Assembly: GCA_018334795.1 (NCBI GenBank)
Contig: JAGXLH010000015.1
Span: 1-24,225 of the forward strand
Direction of reading: 5' to 3'
DNA length: 24,225 nt
Source: Thermoplasmatota archaeon
Lineage (GTDB): Archaea; Thermoplasmatota; E2; DHVEG-1
Program-made: the position numbers and the translations under genes
The notes under the pieces: model-generated
What the model saw: only the letters and a program-made list of their open reading frames with translations
Databases searched by the model: none
Told to the model about the DNA's origin: nothing
Shown: positions 1-8,782 of the stretch, piece after piece
Layout of the letters: every line of letters starts with the position of its first letter
Position numbering within the stretch: position 1 is the first letter of the stretch

Positions 1-1
1 G

Positions 2-832
2 AGAAAAAATAACCTTGAACAGCTCGTTGCACCACCTAATGGATTGAAACACACGCTTTTAAACAAAACAGATGATCATGAGAAATACCTCGGAATCATT
101 CATGGTTTACAAGAACTAAAAAAAGAAGGAATCTCAACTTTTATAGATTTTAGAGAAAATGGAACAAACGGAATTAAAATTCTGAAAAAATCTTTAGATC
201 AAATTCCCTTACACTCAATCATATTAGGAAGACCCCGAAAGAATCAATGTTCTCAAACTGAAATAACTAATATTTTACAAGAATCAGATGGTATAGCTAT
301 AAGCAGTCTTGAAGACATGAACTATAATTTCGTTAATCAAATCGTTATACAAACAAAGAAAAATAACAAAAAATTCGCCCTTCATGTAAGTGAACGGATT
401 AGGGAACCAATTGACCAGGTTCTTTCATTACATCCTGATTTCATCGTTCACATGAACCAAGCATCAGAAAAGGATTTGCAAAAAGTAAAAGATCAAAAAA
501 TCCCCATAGTTGTTTGTCCAAGATCGAATAACTTCTTTGGATTGAAACCAAACCTTAAAAAAATGAAAAAAACGGGTAACAAAATCTTTCTTGGAACTGA
601 TAACTTCATGTTTCATCCTCCAAGTATTATCAAAGAGATACAGTTTATTCAAGCCAATCTTCCTAATCTTTTCTCCATTGACGAACTATTTCTGATGAAC
701 ACATATCATGTAAGGAAAGATTTAAATTTAAAAGATAATATTCGTGGTTCCAAACTCCCAAAAAACTGGATAATTCTAAATCCAGATAATTATCAGATTA
801 AAACAATACTAAAAAAGGTTGAAGAGGGATGA
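2..832 (+). CDS. Amidohydrolase (SsnA/chlorohydrolase-like), 5' end outside window
   Basis: C-terminal part of a metal-dependent amidohydrolase. The frame is open from base 2, so the gene starts before the window; the TTG at 44 is internal. Three typical metal or catalytic residues of the superfamily are visible: His in a His-Val-Ser-Glu motif (383-394), a second His in Ile-Val-His-Met (449-451) and Asp in Gly-Thr-Asp-Asn (599-601). The HxH motif of the first barrel strand must lie upstream. The family removes amino or chloro groups from purine, pyrimidine or guanidino compounds; the substrate cannot be told from this fragment. The stop codon lies 1 base before the ATG of the CBS-domain gene, which suggests one operon. 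Confidence 0.75.
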   Translation, partial: RKNNLEQLVAPPNGLKHTLLNKTDDHEKYLGIIHGLQELKKEGISTFIDFRENGTNGIKILKKSLDQIPLHSIILGRPRKNQCSQTEITNILQESDGIAISSLEDMNYNFVNQIVIQTKKNNKKFALHVSERIREPIDQVLSLHPDFIVHMNQASEKDLQKVKDQKIPIVVCPRSNNFFGLKPNLKKMKKTGNKIFLGTDNFMFHPPSIIKEIQFIQANLPNLFSIDELFLMNTYHVRKDLNLKDNIRGSKLPKNWIILNPDNYQIKTILKKVEEG

Positions 833-833
833 T

Positions 834-1676
834 ATGAACGTTGAAGAAATAATGTCAAAAGAATTGATAGTGGGTTATGTTCCAGGAACTGTCGAAGAAG
901 CATTGACCATCTTATCCAAAAATGATGTCACCGGTATTCCTGTGCTTAAAAAAGGTACGGATATCATTAAAGGAATAGTTACTCGAACTGATATTTTTAA
1001 AAATGCTGAAGAAGACCAACTAGCAATGGTAATGAATGAAGATTACGTATCAGTAAAACCAAAAGACAATATTGAAAAAGCTGCAAAAATTTTTTACAAA
1101 AAACGAATCCATGGACTCCCAGTGGTAAATACAAAAAATCAACTTGTTGGAATCATCAGTCCAAGAGAGATACTGAAAATACTTGTTCAACAAAAACTTG
1201 ACGAAAAAGTCGAAAGTTTATCAACAACTCGGGTTGTACCAGTATACAAGGAAACACCAATTAACATCGTCATGGAAATCATTAATATCACAAACGAAAA
1301 TGCGTTACCTGTCTTAGATGAACATCGAAAGGTAATTGGAATTGTATCTGATGGAGATATTTTCAAACTCAGTCAGATCAAAGAGGAAATAGAAGAATCA
1401 AACATGGGAATTGGTGACGATGAGGACGAATGGACATGGGAAGGAATTCGAGATACTGTTCGAATGTATCATTCAACTTCAGAAGTTTCCTTGCCTTTGG
1501 AACCAGTCGAAAAAGTAATGATACCAAAAGTAAAAACAGCTACTAAAAGAACACCAGTCTGTAATGTTGCAAAAATGATGATCAAAAACGACATTAGTCA
1601 TATTCCCCTCGTTAACTCAGAAAACAGACTTGTTGGCATGGTAACCGATATTGATTTAATGGCATGTTTATCATAA
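834..1676 (+). CDS. Protein with four CBS domains
   Basis: Cytoplasmic protein of 280 residues made almost only of CBS modules, at about residues 1-58, 64-118, 126-180 and 226-280. Each carries the typical Gly-Ile-Val-(Thr/Ser)-Asp or Gly-Ile-Ile-Ser-Pro end. Paired CBS domains bind adenine nucleotides (AMP, ATP, SAM) and regulate partner proteins. No catalytic domain is present, so it is probably a stand-alone nucleotide sensor; the partner is unknown. An acidic, tryptophan-containing insert (about 184-212) separates CBS3 and CBS4. I chose the ATG at 834 rather than the TTG at 819 because GAGG at 824-827 is well placed for it and the TTG start would overlap the upstream gene. Likely in an operon with the amidohydrolase and glyS. 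Confidence 0.85.
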   Translation: MNVEEIMSKELIVGYVPGTVEEALTILSKNDVTGIPVLKKGTDIIKGIVTRTDIFKNAEEDQLAMVMNEDYVSVKPKDNIEKAAKIFYKKRIHGLPVVNTKNQLVGIISPREILKILVQQKLDEKVESLSTTRVVPVYKETPINIVMEIINITNENALPVLDEHRKVIGIVSDGDIFKLSQIKEEIEESNMGIGDDEDEWTWEGIRDTVRMYHSTSEVSLPLEPVEKVMIPKVKTATKRTPVCNVAKMMIKNDISHIPLVNSENRLVGMVTDIDLMACLS

Positions 1677-1714
1677 AAACAAAGTAGTTTATTAAAAAGG
1701 AGACCACATTTTCT

Positions 1715-3373
1715 ATGACTTTAGATACTTACGATAAAATAATGATGCTAGCAAAAAGACGAGGATTTCTCTATCCATCTTTTGAAATCTATGGAGGTTC
1801 TGCAGGTTTTTATGATTATGGACCAATGGGTACCAGATTAAAAGAAAATCTTGAAAACCTATGGAGAAAATATTATTTGTTAAAAGATGCAAATATAGAA
1901 ATCAGTACACCAACAATTACCCTTTATGATGTTTTAAAAGCATCTGGTCACGTAGATGAGTTCACAGACCTCACCGTTGATTGTAAACAATGTCAAACAT
2001 CATTTAAAGTTGAAGATATCATCGATGAAAATCAAACGGTTGAAGAAGCTGTAGCTAATGATACCGTAACCTGTCCAGATTGCGGATCAAAACTTTCAGA
2101 TGCCCATCCTGTTAATCTCATGTTTTCTACTGAAATAGGTATTGGGAAAACCCGTGATGCATTTTTACGACCTGAAACTGCTCAAGGAATATTTACTGGA
2201 TTTCACCTTTTATATCGCTACGCTAGAGAAAAACTTCCGTTTGGTGTTGTTCAACTTGGCAAAGGATATCGAAATGAAGTCTCTCCCAGACAAGGGCCAA
2301 TTCGAATGCGAGAGTTCTCCATGGCTGAAGCAGAAATCTTCTTTGACCCGGAGAACAAAAGCCATGAATTATTCAATGAGGTAAAAAATCATAAACTTTA
2401 TCTTTTTGATAATGTCAACGAGATGAAAATTTCCATGGAAAAAGCAGTTGATGAAGGCATCATCAACAATCAAGCATTAGCATTTTACATGTATATGACT
2501 CAAAGTATTCTACTCGATGCAGGTGTTGATCCTAAAAAATTTCGTTTTCGAAAACATGCAGATGATGAACTAGCTCATTACGCAAAGGAATGCTGGGATG
2601 CAGAATTGTTCAGCGAACGGTTCGGTTGGGTTGAATGTGTCGGAATCGCGGATCGAAGCGCCTATGATTTAAATGCTCATATCACTGCTTCAAAAACTGA
2701 TATGTATGCGTTACGTCGATATGATGAACCAAAAAGAATTACCAAAAAACAAATCGTCCCAAAGATGAATGTTCTTGGACCTGAATTCAAGCAACGCGCA
2801 GGCATCATCAAAGAGAAATTAGAATCAATGGATGCAGAGAACATACCGTATCCAATCACTATAAAAGTCAATAATGAACACATTAACATTCCAGATAATT
2901 GCTATGATATTGAAGAGATTACAGAAACGGTTCCAGGAGATAAATTTGTTCCACATGTCATTGAACCTTCATATGGTATTGACCGAGTTCTATATTGTTT
3001 ACTCGAACATAATTACTATGAAGAAACAAAAAATGATGAGCTATACCATAAATTATTATTACCACCCTCAATGGCACCGGTTAAAGTTGGAGTTTTTCCA
3101 TTGATCAGTGATGAAAAACTTATAAAAATCGCAAAAAAATTGGATAAAACATTCCGAGAAAACGATATTTTCACCACGTATGATGACGGGGGCAGTATTG
3201 GAAGACGGTATGCTCGAATGGATGAAATAGGAACTCCATTTTGTGTAACGGTTGATTTTGAGAGTTTAGATGATAATGAAGTAACTATTCGGAATCGAGA
3301 TACTACAGAACAGCAGCGCGTACCAATTGACGAGGTCATTAAACAAATTAAAAATCAATTAGAAAAAAAGTAA
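1715..3373 (+). CDS. glyS: Glycyl-tRNA synthetase, archaeal/eukaryotic dimer type
   Basis: Class II synthetase that attaches glycine to tRNA-Gly with ATP; 552 residues, normal for the single-chain alpha2 type. Visible parts: N-terminal Gly-Phe-x-Asp-Tyr-Gly-Pro region (31-37); a CxxC...CxxC zinc-ribbon insert (Cys90, 93, 120, 123); motif 2 with Gly-Tyr-Arg-Asn-Glu followed by Arg-x-Arg-Glu-Phe (184-201); the His-Ala-Asp-Asp-Glu-Leu-Ala-His segment (281-288) shared with eukaryotic enzymes; motif 3 Glu-Pro-Ser-Tyr-Gly-Ile-Asp-Arg (417-424); and an anticodon-binding domain (about 455-545). A purine-rich AAAGGAGA at 1697-1703 precedes the ATG. It follows the CBS gene by 38 bases and is followed at once by a hairpin terminator. 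Confidence 0.97.
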   Translation: MTLDTYDKIMMLAKRRGFLYPSFEIYGGSAGFYDYGPMGTRLKENLENLWRKYYLLKDANIEISTPTITLYDVLKASGHVDEFTDLTVDCKQCQTSFKVEDIIDENQTVEEAVANDTVTCPDCGSKLSDAHPVNLMFSTEIGIGKTRDAFLRPETAQGIFTGFHLLYRYAREKLPFGVVQLGKGYRNEVSPRQGPIRMREFSMAEAEIFFDPENKSHELFNEVKNHKLYLFDNVNEMKISMEKAVDEGIINNQALAFYMYMTQSILLDAGVDPKKFRFRKHADDELAHYAKECWDAELFSERFGWVECVGIADRSAYDLNAHITASKTDMYALRRYDEPKRITKKQIVPKMNVLGPEFKQRAGIIKEKLESMDAENIPYPITIKVNNEHINIPDNCYDIEEITETVPGDKFVPHVIEPSYGIDRVLYCLLEHNYYEETKNDELYHKLLLPPSMAPVKVGVFPLISDEKLIKIAKKLDKTFRENDIFTTYDDGGSIGRRYARMDEIGTPFCVTVDFESLDDNEVTIRNRDTTEQQRVPIDEVIKQIKNQLEKK

Positions 3374-3412
3374 GGGTAAAAGAGAAAGAAAATCCAAAAA
3401 TACCCTTTTTTT
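3372..3412 (+). terminator. Hairpin plus T-run terminator after glyS
   Basis: AAGGGTA (3372-3378) pairs perfectly with TACCCTT (3401-3407) around an A-rich 22-base loop, and a T-run continues to 3412. The stem begins inside the glyS stop codon and ends just before the stop codon of the convergent lat gene. It fits a terminator for the + strand. The loop is long, so the stem may matter less than the T-run, which is the main archaeal termination signal. Confidence 0.6.
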
Positions 3413-3413
3413 A

Positions 3414-4730
3414 TCAGAACGATTGAGCGGTTTTATTGATAATATCAAGAGTGTCATCAATCTCTTTTTCAGAGATAATCAATGGCGGTCTAAAACGAAT
3501 GGTACTTGCACCACAACCAAGTACAACAAGACCGTTTTTGTATAACCTATTCTTCATTTCATCTCTTCTTTCTGGTGTTGGCAAATCAAATGCACACATC
3601 AATCCACGACCTCGAGCATTCGAAAGTAACTGAGGATATTTTTGTTCAAGTGATTCTAATCCATCAAGTAATCGCTTCCCTTGCACTTCAGCGTTTTGTA
3701 CTAAACGTTCCTCCTCGATCACCTCAAAATATTTTTGAGCTCGTATCATATCTACCAGATTACCACCCCAAGTAGAGTTAATCCGGCTACCCACCTTAAA
3801 CACATTATCTTTCACTTCATCTACCTTATCGCCAACCATGATACCGCATACTTGTGTTTTTTTACCAAATGCAAGGATGTCTGGTTGGACATCGAAATGC
3901 TCATGAGCCCACATTTTTCCGGTGAGACCAACACCACTTTGTACTTCATCAACCATGAACATGATATCATGGTCATCGCAAAGCCGGCGGATTTCTTTGA
4001 AAAACTCTTTTCTAAAATGATGATCTCCACCTTCTCCTTGGATAGGTTCAATGATAAGCGCTGCGATATCATCAGGATGCTGTACAAACGCATCTTCGAT
4101 TTCATCTACCGCTTGTTTTTCAAGATTTTCAACTTGTTTTAAATGTTCTTCATTTAATGGAAATCCAATTTTTGGATTAATAATCCGTGGCCATTGCAAA
4201 ACTGGGAAATATTTTGTTTTATTCGGATCAAAGGTATTAGTCATAGGAAGGGTATATCCTGTTCTTCCATGAAATGCATCTTTAAAATGAATGACTTTTG
4301 ACCCTTTTTCTCCGTTTCCAGCTGCCAGGTTTTTTTGTACTTTCCAGTCAAATGCAGTTTTCAAACCATTTTCAATAGCAAGTGATCCACCACTTATAAA
4401 AAATAAATGTTTAAAATAATCCGGGACTGCAAGACGACCAAAAGTGTCAACAAAATCAGCCATTTCTTGAGTATATAAATCAGAGTTTGTAGGTTTGTTA
4501 ACTGCAAGTTCACCAATCTTAATGATAAATTCAGGATTATTCAATGCTGGATGATTACATCCTAACGGAGATGAAGCAAAAAATGAAAAACCATCTAAAA
4601 GGAACCGGTCATGTCGAGAGTCATAAATTTGACATCCCTTACTCTTTTTTAAATCCAATACAAGGTCAAATCCATCAACAAGCATATACCTGCTTAACGT
4701 ATTATGAACGTTATCTGGGCTTACAGTCAT
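3414..4730 (-). CDS. lat: L-lysine 6-transaminase (lysine epsilon-aminotransferase)
   Basis: PLP-dependent class III aminotransferase that moves the epsilon-amino group of lysine to 2-oxoglutarate, giving 2-aminoadipate 6-semialdehyde (cyclising to piperideine-6-carboxylate) and glutamate. As I recall it, the Mycobacterium tuberculosis Lat sequence matches over its whole length. Shared stretches include Met-Leu-Val-Asp-Gly-(Leu/Phe)-Asp near the N terminus, Asn-Lys-Pro-(Ser/Thr)-Asn-Ser-Asp, Gln-Gly-Glu-Gly-Gly-Asp, the PLP-lysine segment Phe-Gly-Lys-Lys-Thr-Gln-Val-Cys-Gly, and Asn-Ser-Thr-Trp-Gly-Gly-Asn. Earlier starts exist (TTG 4757, ATG 4748). I chose the ATG at 4730 because GAGGTG lies 9 bases upstream of it and it fits the family N terminus. 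It lies downstream of the M14 peptidase and the saccharopine enzymes on the same strand, and a TATA-like element at 4794-4801 suggests its own promoter. Confidence 0.95.
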   Translation of the reverse strand: MTVSPDNVHNTLSRYMLVDGFDLVLDLKKSKGCQIYDSRHDRFLLDGFSFFASSPLGCNHPALNNPEFIIKIGELAVNKPTNSDLYTQEMADFVDTFGRLAVPDYFKHLFFISGGSLAIENGLKTAFDWKVQKNLAAGNGEKGSKVIHFKDAFHGRTGYTLPMTNTFDPNKTKYFPVLQWPRIINPKIGFPLNEEHLKQVENLEKQAVDEIEDAFVQHPDDIAALIIEPIQGEGGDHHFRKEFFKEIRRLCDDHDIMFMVDEVQSGVGLTGKMWAHEHFDVQPDILAFGKKTQVCGIMVGDKVDEVKDNVFKVGSRINSTWGGNLVDMIRAQKYFEVIEEERLVQNAEVQGKRLLDGLESLEQKYPQLLSNARGRGLMCAFDLPTPERRDEMKNRLYKNGLVVLGCGASTIRFRPPLIISEKEIDDTLDIINKTAQSF

Positions 4731-4793
4731 ACTATCTTTCACCTCCATAAGGAACAATTCTTTATGGTGTTGTTAGACGGGTATCTATATCAG

Positions 4794-4801
4794 TTATAAA
4801 A
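4794..4801 (-). promoter_or_regulatory. Candidate TATA box of lat
   Basis: On the minus strand this reads TTTTATAA. Archaeal transcription starts about 25 bases downstream, which would be near 4771 and would give a leader of about 40 bases containing the GAGGTG ribosome site of lat. Assigned by eye only. Confidence 0.4.
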
Positions 4802-4905
4802 TGATATCGGTGAAAAAAATTCATTTATCAAACGATATAAGAAAAAGAATATACGAACGAAAAAATAATCAATCTTTTATTTCTTGCATTCATCTTTTTT
4901 TACAT

Positions 4906-7227
4906 TTATTTAGATAATGAATATAACCAATTGATGAATATTTGAATTCGATGAATCAACGGATGATTAAAAGTATGTGGCATTTGTACTTCTAAATCTC
5001 CCCATTCACTTATTGCATCATTTGTGTCTTTTGCCCGGGCAGTAATCGTATACGTTCCATCAGTATTCCAACTGTGTTCAAATTCTATTGATTCATCTGA
5101 TGAATATGGACCAATCCATCCGGTTTGGTTACCATCACCCCAATTCACTTGATAGAAAACATCATCTTGATTAGGATCAATACTGCGAATGTTATATGTT
5201 TGAGAGTTACCTGTTTTTCCTCGAGTCTTCCCAGAAATAGTTGGAATAAGCGGAGCGATATTACCCATAAATTCAGAAAGGGGATACAGCTGACCATAAT
5301 CACCCCACCGATATACTTCATTATACCCTTTTAATCGGAAATAACTCGTTGTATTCTCAGGAATGGAAAGATAAAATGGCGAGGAAACAATGTTTTCATA
5401 GACCGTAGAAACTAATGTAAACGTACTCACCGGATAAATATCATCAACCCAAAATCCATCCTCATTTGTGTTTTCATCCGTGAAATAACGGAAGCGGATA
5501 AAAACTGATTGCCCTTCATATTCACTAAGATCATATTCATTATACTCCCATTCTGATCTATCCCCAGTAAATGAATCCAATACCGTATATGTTCGTTGAT
5601 TTGTACTTATTTCAACAAACGCATAATCATAATTTTCTTCAATATCATACGAACACCAAAACGATAATTTCATTTCAGGTGTAACAAAAATCGGGTATCT
5701 CGTTGTCATTGCTGAAACTTCACCATCTTTCCTATGAGATTGATATGAAAAATCACCAGATTGAGATCGTGAAGAACTAATGGAAAAACCTGATAGATCC
5801 CAATGATTATTTTCCTCAGTTACCTGATCAACAGCAATCGAACAATCAGACAATTGTTCAACTAAGACTTTTTGTAATCCTGCTTGTGGATTTCGTTCTT
5901 CCCACACTACTGAAAGTGAATTATTTTCACAAATACGAGTTTGAATCACCTTCGGCGGTATCACTCGGCTAGGAACCTGAGTGATATTTTCAGCTTCTTT
6001 TAATAAAACAAGTGCACCATCCACATTTTCATCACACACCTGTTTTAAATATGATTCATCCGGATGGAATGAATCACCAGATTCAATGGTATATGCAAAA
6101 TGTGGTCTCCCAAGAACATAATGACTATAGCCATAAAACCAATCTGTGGTATCACCTGTTGTTGGATATAATCCAGAGCTCTGAGTAGGTGTATAACACC
6201 CAGATCCATCAATTTGAGTGATTTCTTGAGCGATATCGTTTCCAATCGCACTCATATATTCTTCATCAGGTGCTTGATCTTCAGTTGTATATCCCCATGG
6301 CCACATCACAAGTTCACCATATGTATGCCAACTAATAGATGCATCTATGCTGTGATTGAGGAAAAACTGTTTGATATGCTGTATTTCTAATTCTGAAAAT
6401 GGTTCGGTACCACAAAAAACTGAAGATTTTGGATGATGACTAATCCCAAATGAACCCCACATTGATTCAGGCAGGCCATTGCTGCTTCCACCATAATTTC
6501 TATTGAGATCAACTCCATATAATCTAAAATCTGGGAAATAATGCCTATTTTTTCGCCACCATTTATTACCATTAAATTCATCGTGATCATAATGATATCC
6601 ATCCGGATTTACACAAGGGATAACCCAAATTCGTCTGTTATTCACCAATTCTTTTATGGTTTCATTTTCTTCATATGATTCAACTAATTCTTTTATTAAC
6701 GTTAAGGTAACTGCAAGTGTTGGCCATTCACGTGCATGATGAACCCCCATAAAAAGGACTTCTGGTTCCTGTTCATCCTGGCCTGGATTATCCGTTATTT
6801 CAAGACACCATAAATCCCGATCTTCATAACTTTTTCCAATACTAAATAAAGAAGTTATCTCCGGATAATCAGATGCAATAGTTTCTAATTGCTCTTCAAA
6901 TTCATCTAACGTTGGATATGAATCAATAGTTGATAGTGCGGCTTCATCTAAATTTGTGTCTTTTATGGTGTATGATACATGTTGATCTGAAAAATAATCA
7001 AGTTCTTTTTCAGTCGTAATTAGTTCGATATAGGAGCCAGGATAGCCACTCACAATCTCCATCGTACTTGGAATTAGTGGCAGACCCTTGGTAGTATCAA
7101 TTTGGATTAGGATCTTAGATTCTTCAGTAGCGGTTTTCGAAGCTAAGGGATTATGATGAAGAGGGATACTCATCACCTGAGCAGATAACAGTCCTATTAT
7201 TATCATAATAATAAATTTATTTTTCAT
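4906..7227 (-). CDS. Secreted M14 zinc carboxypeptidase with jelly-roll and PKD/Ig-like domains
   Basis: Exported metallocarboxypeptidase of 773 residues that removes C-terminal residues from peptides. A hydrophobic signal peptide (about 1-20) and a short propeptide-like region (about 38-100) precede the M14 domain (about 104-410). Zinc ligands are His164 and Glu167 (His-Ala-Arg-Glu-Trp) and His301. Substrate binding uses Arg225 and Asn242-Arg243; Tyr354 and the catalytic Glu382 are present. The specificity loop Gly-Asp-x-Thr-Asp-Trp (358-363) resembles carboxypeptidase T, which accepts neutral and basic ends. A MAM/immune-inhibitor-A-like jelly roll follows (about 470-600), then a PKD/Ig-like domain with Trp-Gly-Asp-Gly (about 657-748), and a short hydrophobic tail. 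The ATG at 7227 is preceded by GGAGGTT (7237-7243 on the minus strand) and an in-frame stop. Confidence 0.93.
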   Translation of the reverse strand: MKNKFIIMIIIGLLSAQVMSIPLHHNPLASKTATEESKILIQIDTTKGLPLIPSTMEIVSGYPGSYIELITTEKELDYFSDQHVSYTIKDTNLDEAALSTIDSYPTLDEFEEQLETIASDYPEITSLFSIGKSYEDRDLWCLEITDNPGQDEQEPEVLFMGVHHAREWPTLAVTLTLIKELVESYEENETIKELVNNRRIWVIPCVNPDGYHYDHDEFNGNKWWRKNRHYFPDFRLYGVDLNRNYGGSSNGLPESMWGSFGISHHPKSSVFCGTEPFSELEIQHIKQFFLNHSIDASISWHTYGELVMWPWGYTTEDQAPDEEYMSAIGNDIAQEITQIDGSGCYTPTQSSGLYPTTGDTTDWFYGYSHYVLGRPHFAYTIESGDSFHPDESYLKQVCDENVDGALVLLKEAENITQVPSRVIPPKVIQTRICENNSLSVVWEERNPQAGLQKVLVEQLSDCSIAVDQVTEENNHWDLSGFSISSSRSQSGDFSYQSHRKDGEVSAMTTRYPIFVTPEMKLSFWCSYDIEENYDYAFVEISTNQRTYTVLDSFTGDRSEWEYNEYDLSEYEGQSVFIRFRYFTDENTNEDGFWVDDIYPVSTFTLVSTVYENIVSSPFYLSIPENTTSYFRLKGYNEVYRWGDYGQLYPLSEFMGNIAPLIPTISGKTRGKTGNSQTYNIRSIDPNQDDVFYQVNWGDGNQTGWIGPYSSDESIEFEHSWNTDGTYTITARAKDTNDAISEWGDLEVQMPHTFNHPLIHRIQIFINWLYSLSK

Positions 7228-7325
7228 TTAATGAACAACCTCCGATTATTCAATGAATTACCAAATGGTCTCATTTTTACAATACATCTAAAAATTAATC
7301 GATGTTTTTTTATTAAAAAGAAGAG

Positions 7326-7346
7326 AAAATCATTTGATATGATTTT
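7326..7346. repeat. Perfect 8-bp inverted repeat upstream of the M14 gene
   Basis: AAAATCAT (7326-7333) and ATGATTTT (7339-7346) are exact reverse complements around a 5-base centre. The repeat lies about 100 bases before the M14 start codon, in the 235-base gap after saccharopine dehydrogenase. It could be an operator for the peptidase gene or a chance palindrome in AT-rich DNA. Confidence 0.4.
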
Positions 7347-7423
7347 GAAAACATTATGTTTCATGCTTATGTCCCCATTTTTATAATAGTAATAAGGCTT
7401 TCATTACTTTAAAAACTTACGAC

Positions 7424-7445
7424 AAAAAAATAAAAAAGAAAAAAA
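7424..7445 (-). terminator. U-rich terminator after saccharopine dehydrogenase
   Basis: On the minus strand, runs of seven, six and seven T residues separated by single bases follow the stop codon at 7463 within about 40 bases. Stacked U-tracts of this kind are the usual archaeal intrinsic terminator. It would separate the saccharopine pair from the M14 gene. Confidence 0.55.
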
Positions 7446-7462
7446 GGTGAAAATGAGAACGG

Positions 7463-8782
7463 TTAGAGTTGTTTTTTTGTTTCTTTAAATTTTACGTTCA
7501 TTGTTTCGAGTTCATCAAGGATCGGATCATATATCTCAGGAATAATCGGGATATGGACACCCGTCATTTGTATGGTGTTGTTTAAAATCATTTTCACAGC
7601 AATTGCTGCTGGAAAAGCTACCGTTCGAGCAACAGCACTATCGCCATGTGGTTCTCCATAGTTTACCAGAGTTGATGTCCGATATTCTTTTTTGTCATCA
7701 TAAACAGCGGTGAATTCATGATGCATAACAATCATATCTTTTTCATCTTCTGGCAACGCCATCTTCTCCAAGGTCAACACGTTCAAATAATCTAAGGGAT
7801 TGTTTTTATCTTCAGGCAATAAAATATCACTGAACAATCCAAGCCACTCCAATCGTTTCAGGACCGCAGCATAATTTGGGAGATGTAAGGTTAAAGCGGT
7901 TTTCCCATATAAATTATCTTTGTTTGTTGATAATAAATGAGCTGTGATATCAGCATACGTTTTTATGTTCGAAGTATCCATTTCTTTGTCGTCAAGCCAA
8001 CCTATTTCAGCTATTGATCGTAATGTTTCACACCACCCCGTCATTCGAAAGGTTCCCCGATATACAGTTTCAGCCTTTTTTAATCCATAAATATCTTTGT
8101 ATTGAACAGAATCACGGTTTGGATAATTTTCAAAAGTTCCAACATCAGGTACATCTTGTAATCTATAATTTTCAAAAAGTTTTTCACCTGGTATAGAAAC
8201 AGTTTCTCCGTTTTCTAACCATTTTGCAGGGTTTCGTGAAGCAAGTAAAACACCTCGAGGTGACCAACTGAATTTATAACCAAACGGATTGGTATTGTTT
8301 TCATGAGATGGTAGGGCTCCTGTTGTTGATTTGAAATGTTGGATGTATCCACTTTTGTTTTGCACATCATGAATGATTTTCATCGCACTCATATGATCAA
8401 TGCCAGGATCAAGACCACATTCGTTTAACAATAAAATTCCAGCTTGTTTTGCATCCTCATCAAGTGCTTGCATTTCATTACTTACATAGGAAGTAGTCAC
8501 CAAATGCTTCTTATGAATAATGCAAAGTTTTGCTACTTTCACATGAAATGTATACGGAAGTAAACTAACGATTACATCTGCATTTTTTACAAGTGATTCA
8601 AGCTTATCATCATTTTGAACATCAAGAGTTACTGCGGTTCCATCTGAATGATTATCAATAATTGCTTCTGCTTTCTCTACCGTGCGACTGGCCATAGTCA
8701 CCGTGACACCCGATAAATCTAAAAGGTATCTAACAAGTGGCCTGGAAACCATACCAGCACCTAGGACTAAAACATGATTCAT
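7463..8782 (-). CDS. Saccharopine dehydrogenase, glutamate-forming (LYS9/AASS C-terminal-like)
   Basis: Cytoplasmic NAD(P)-dependent enzyme expected to split saccharopine into glutamate and 2-aminoadipate 6-semialdehyde. The N-terminal Rossmann fold has Gly8-Ala-Gly10-x-x-x-x-Pro15. Family-typical stretches follow: Leu-Pro-Tyr-Thr-Phe-His (75-80), Thr-Thr-Ser-Tyr-Val-Ser (96-101), Asn-Glu-x-Gly-Leu-Asp-Pro-Gly-Ile-Asp-His (120-130), Asn-Pro-Phe-Gly-Tyr-Lys-Phe-Ser-Trp-Ser (165-174) and Tyr-Pro-Asn-Arg-Asp-Ser. These match yeast LYS9 and the C-terminal half of animal AASS as I recall them; the length of 439 is usual. AGAGGTGA lies just before the ATG at 8782. It starts 56 bases after the lysine-ketoglutarate reductase gene and is probably co-transcribed with it. 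The physiological direction is inferred from context. Confidence 0.93.
   Translation of the reverse strand: MNHVLVLGAGMVSRPLVRYLLDLSGVTVTMASRTVEKAEAIIDNHSDGTAVTLDVQNDDKLESLVKNADVIVSLLPYTFHVKVAKLCIIHKKHLVTTSYVSNEMQALDEDAKQAGILLLNECGLDPGIDHMSAMKIIHDVQNKSGYIQHFKSTTGALPSHENNTNPFGYKFSWSPRGVLLASRNPAKWLENGETVSIPGEKLFENYRLQDVPDVGTFENYPNRDSVQYKDIYGLKKAETVYRGTFRMTGWCETLRSIAEIGWLDDKEMDTSNIKTYADITAHLLSTNKDNLYGKTALTLHLPNYAAVLKRLEWLGLFSDILLPEDKNNPLDYLNVLTLEKMALPEDEKDMIVMHHEFTAVYDDKKEYRTSTLVNYGEPHGDSAVARTVAFPAAIAVKMILNNTIQMTGVHIPIIPEIYDPILDELETMNVKFKETKKQL

Noticed and set aside
1677..1714. TTTATTAAA before glyS as a separate promoter
   Set aside because: It is only about 20 bases from the ATG, too close for a normal archaeal start upstream of the ribosome site that is present; co-transcription with the CBS gene is simpler.
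3735..4142. 135-codon open frame on the + strand inside lat
   Set aside because: It lies wholly opposite the strongly conserved aminotransferase, has no ribosome site and no recognisable motif; it is a reading-frame shadow.
4806..4818. 13-base sequence ATCGGTGAAAAAA also found at 14615-14627
   Set aside because: It is shared by two unrelated upstream regions and half of it is an A-run. In AT-rich DNA this is plausibly chance.
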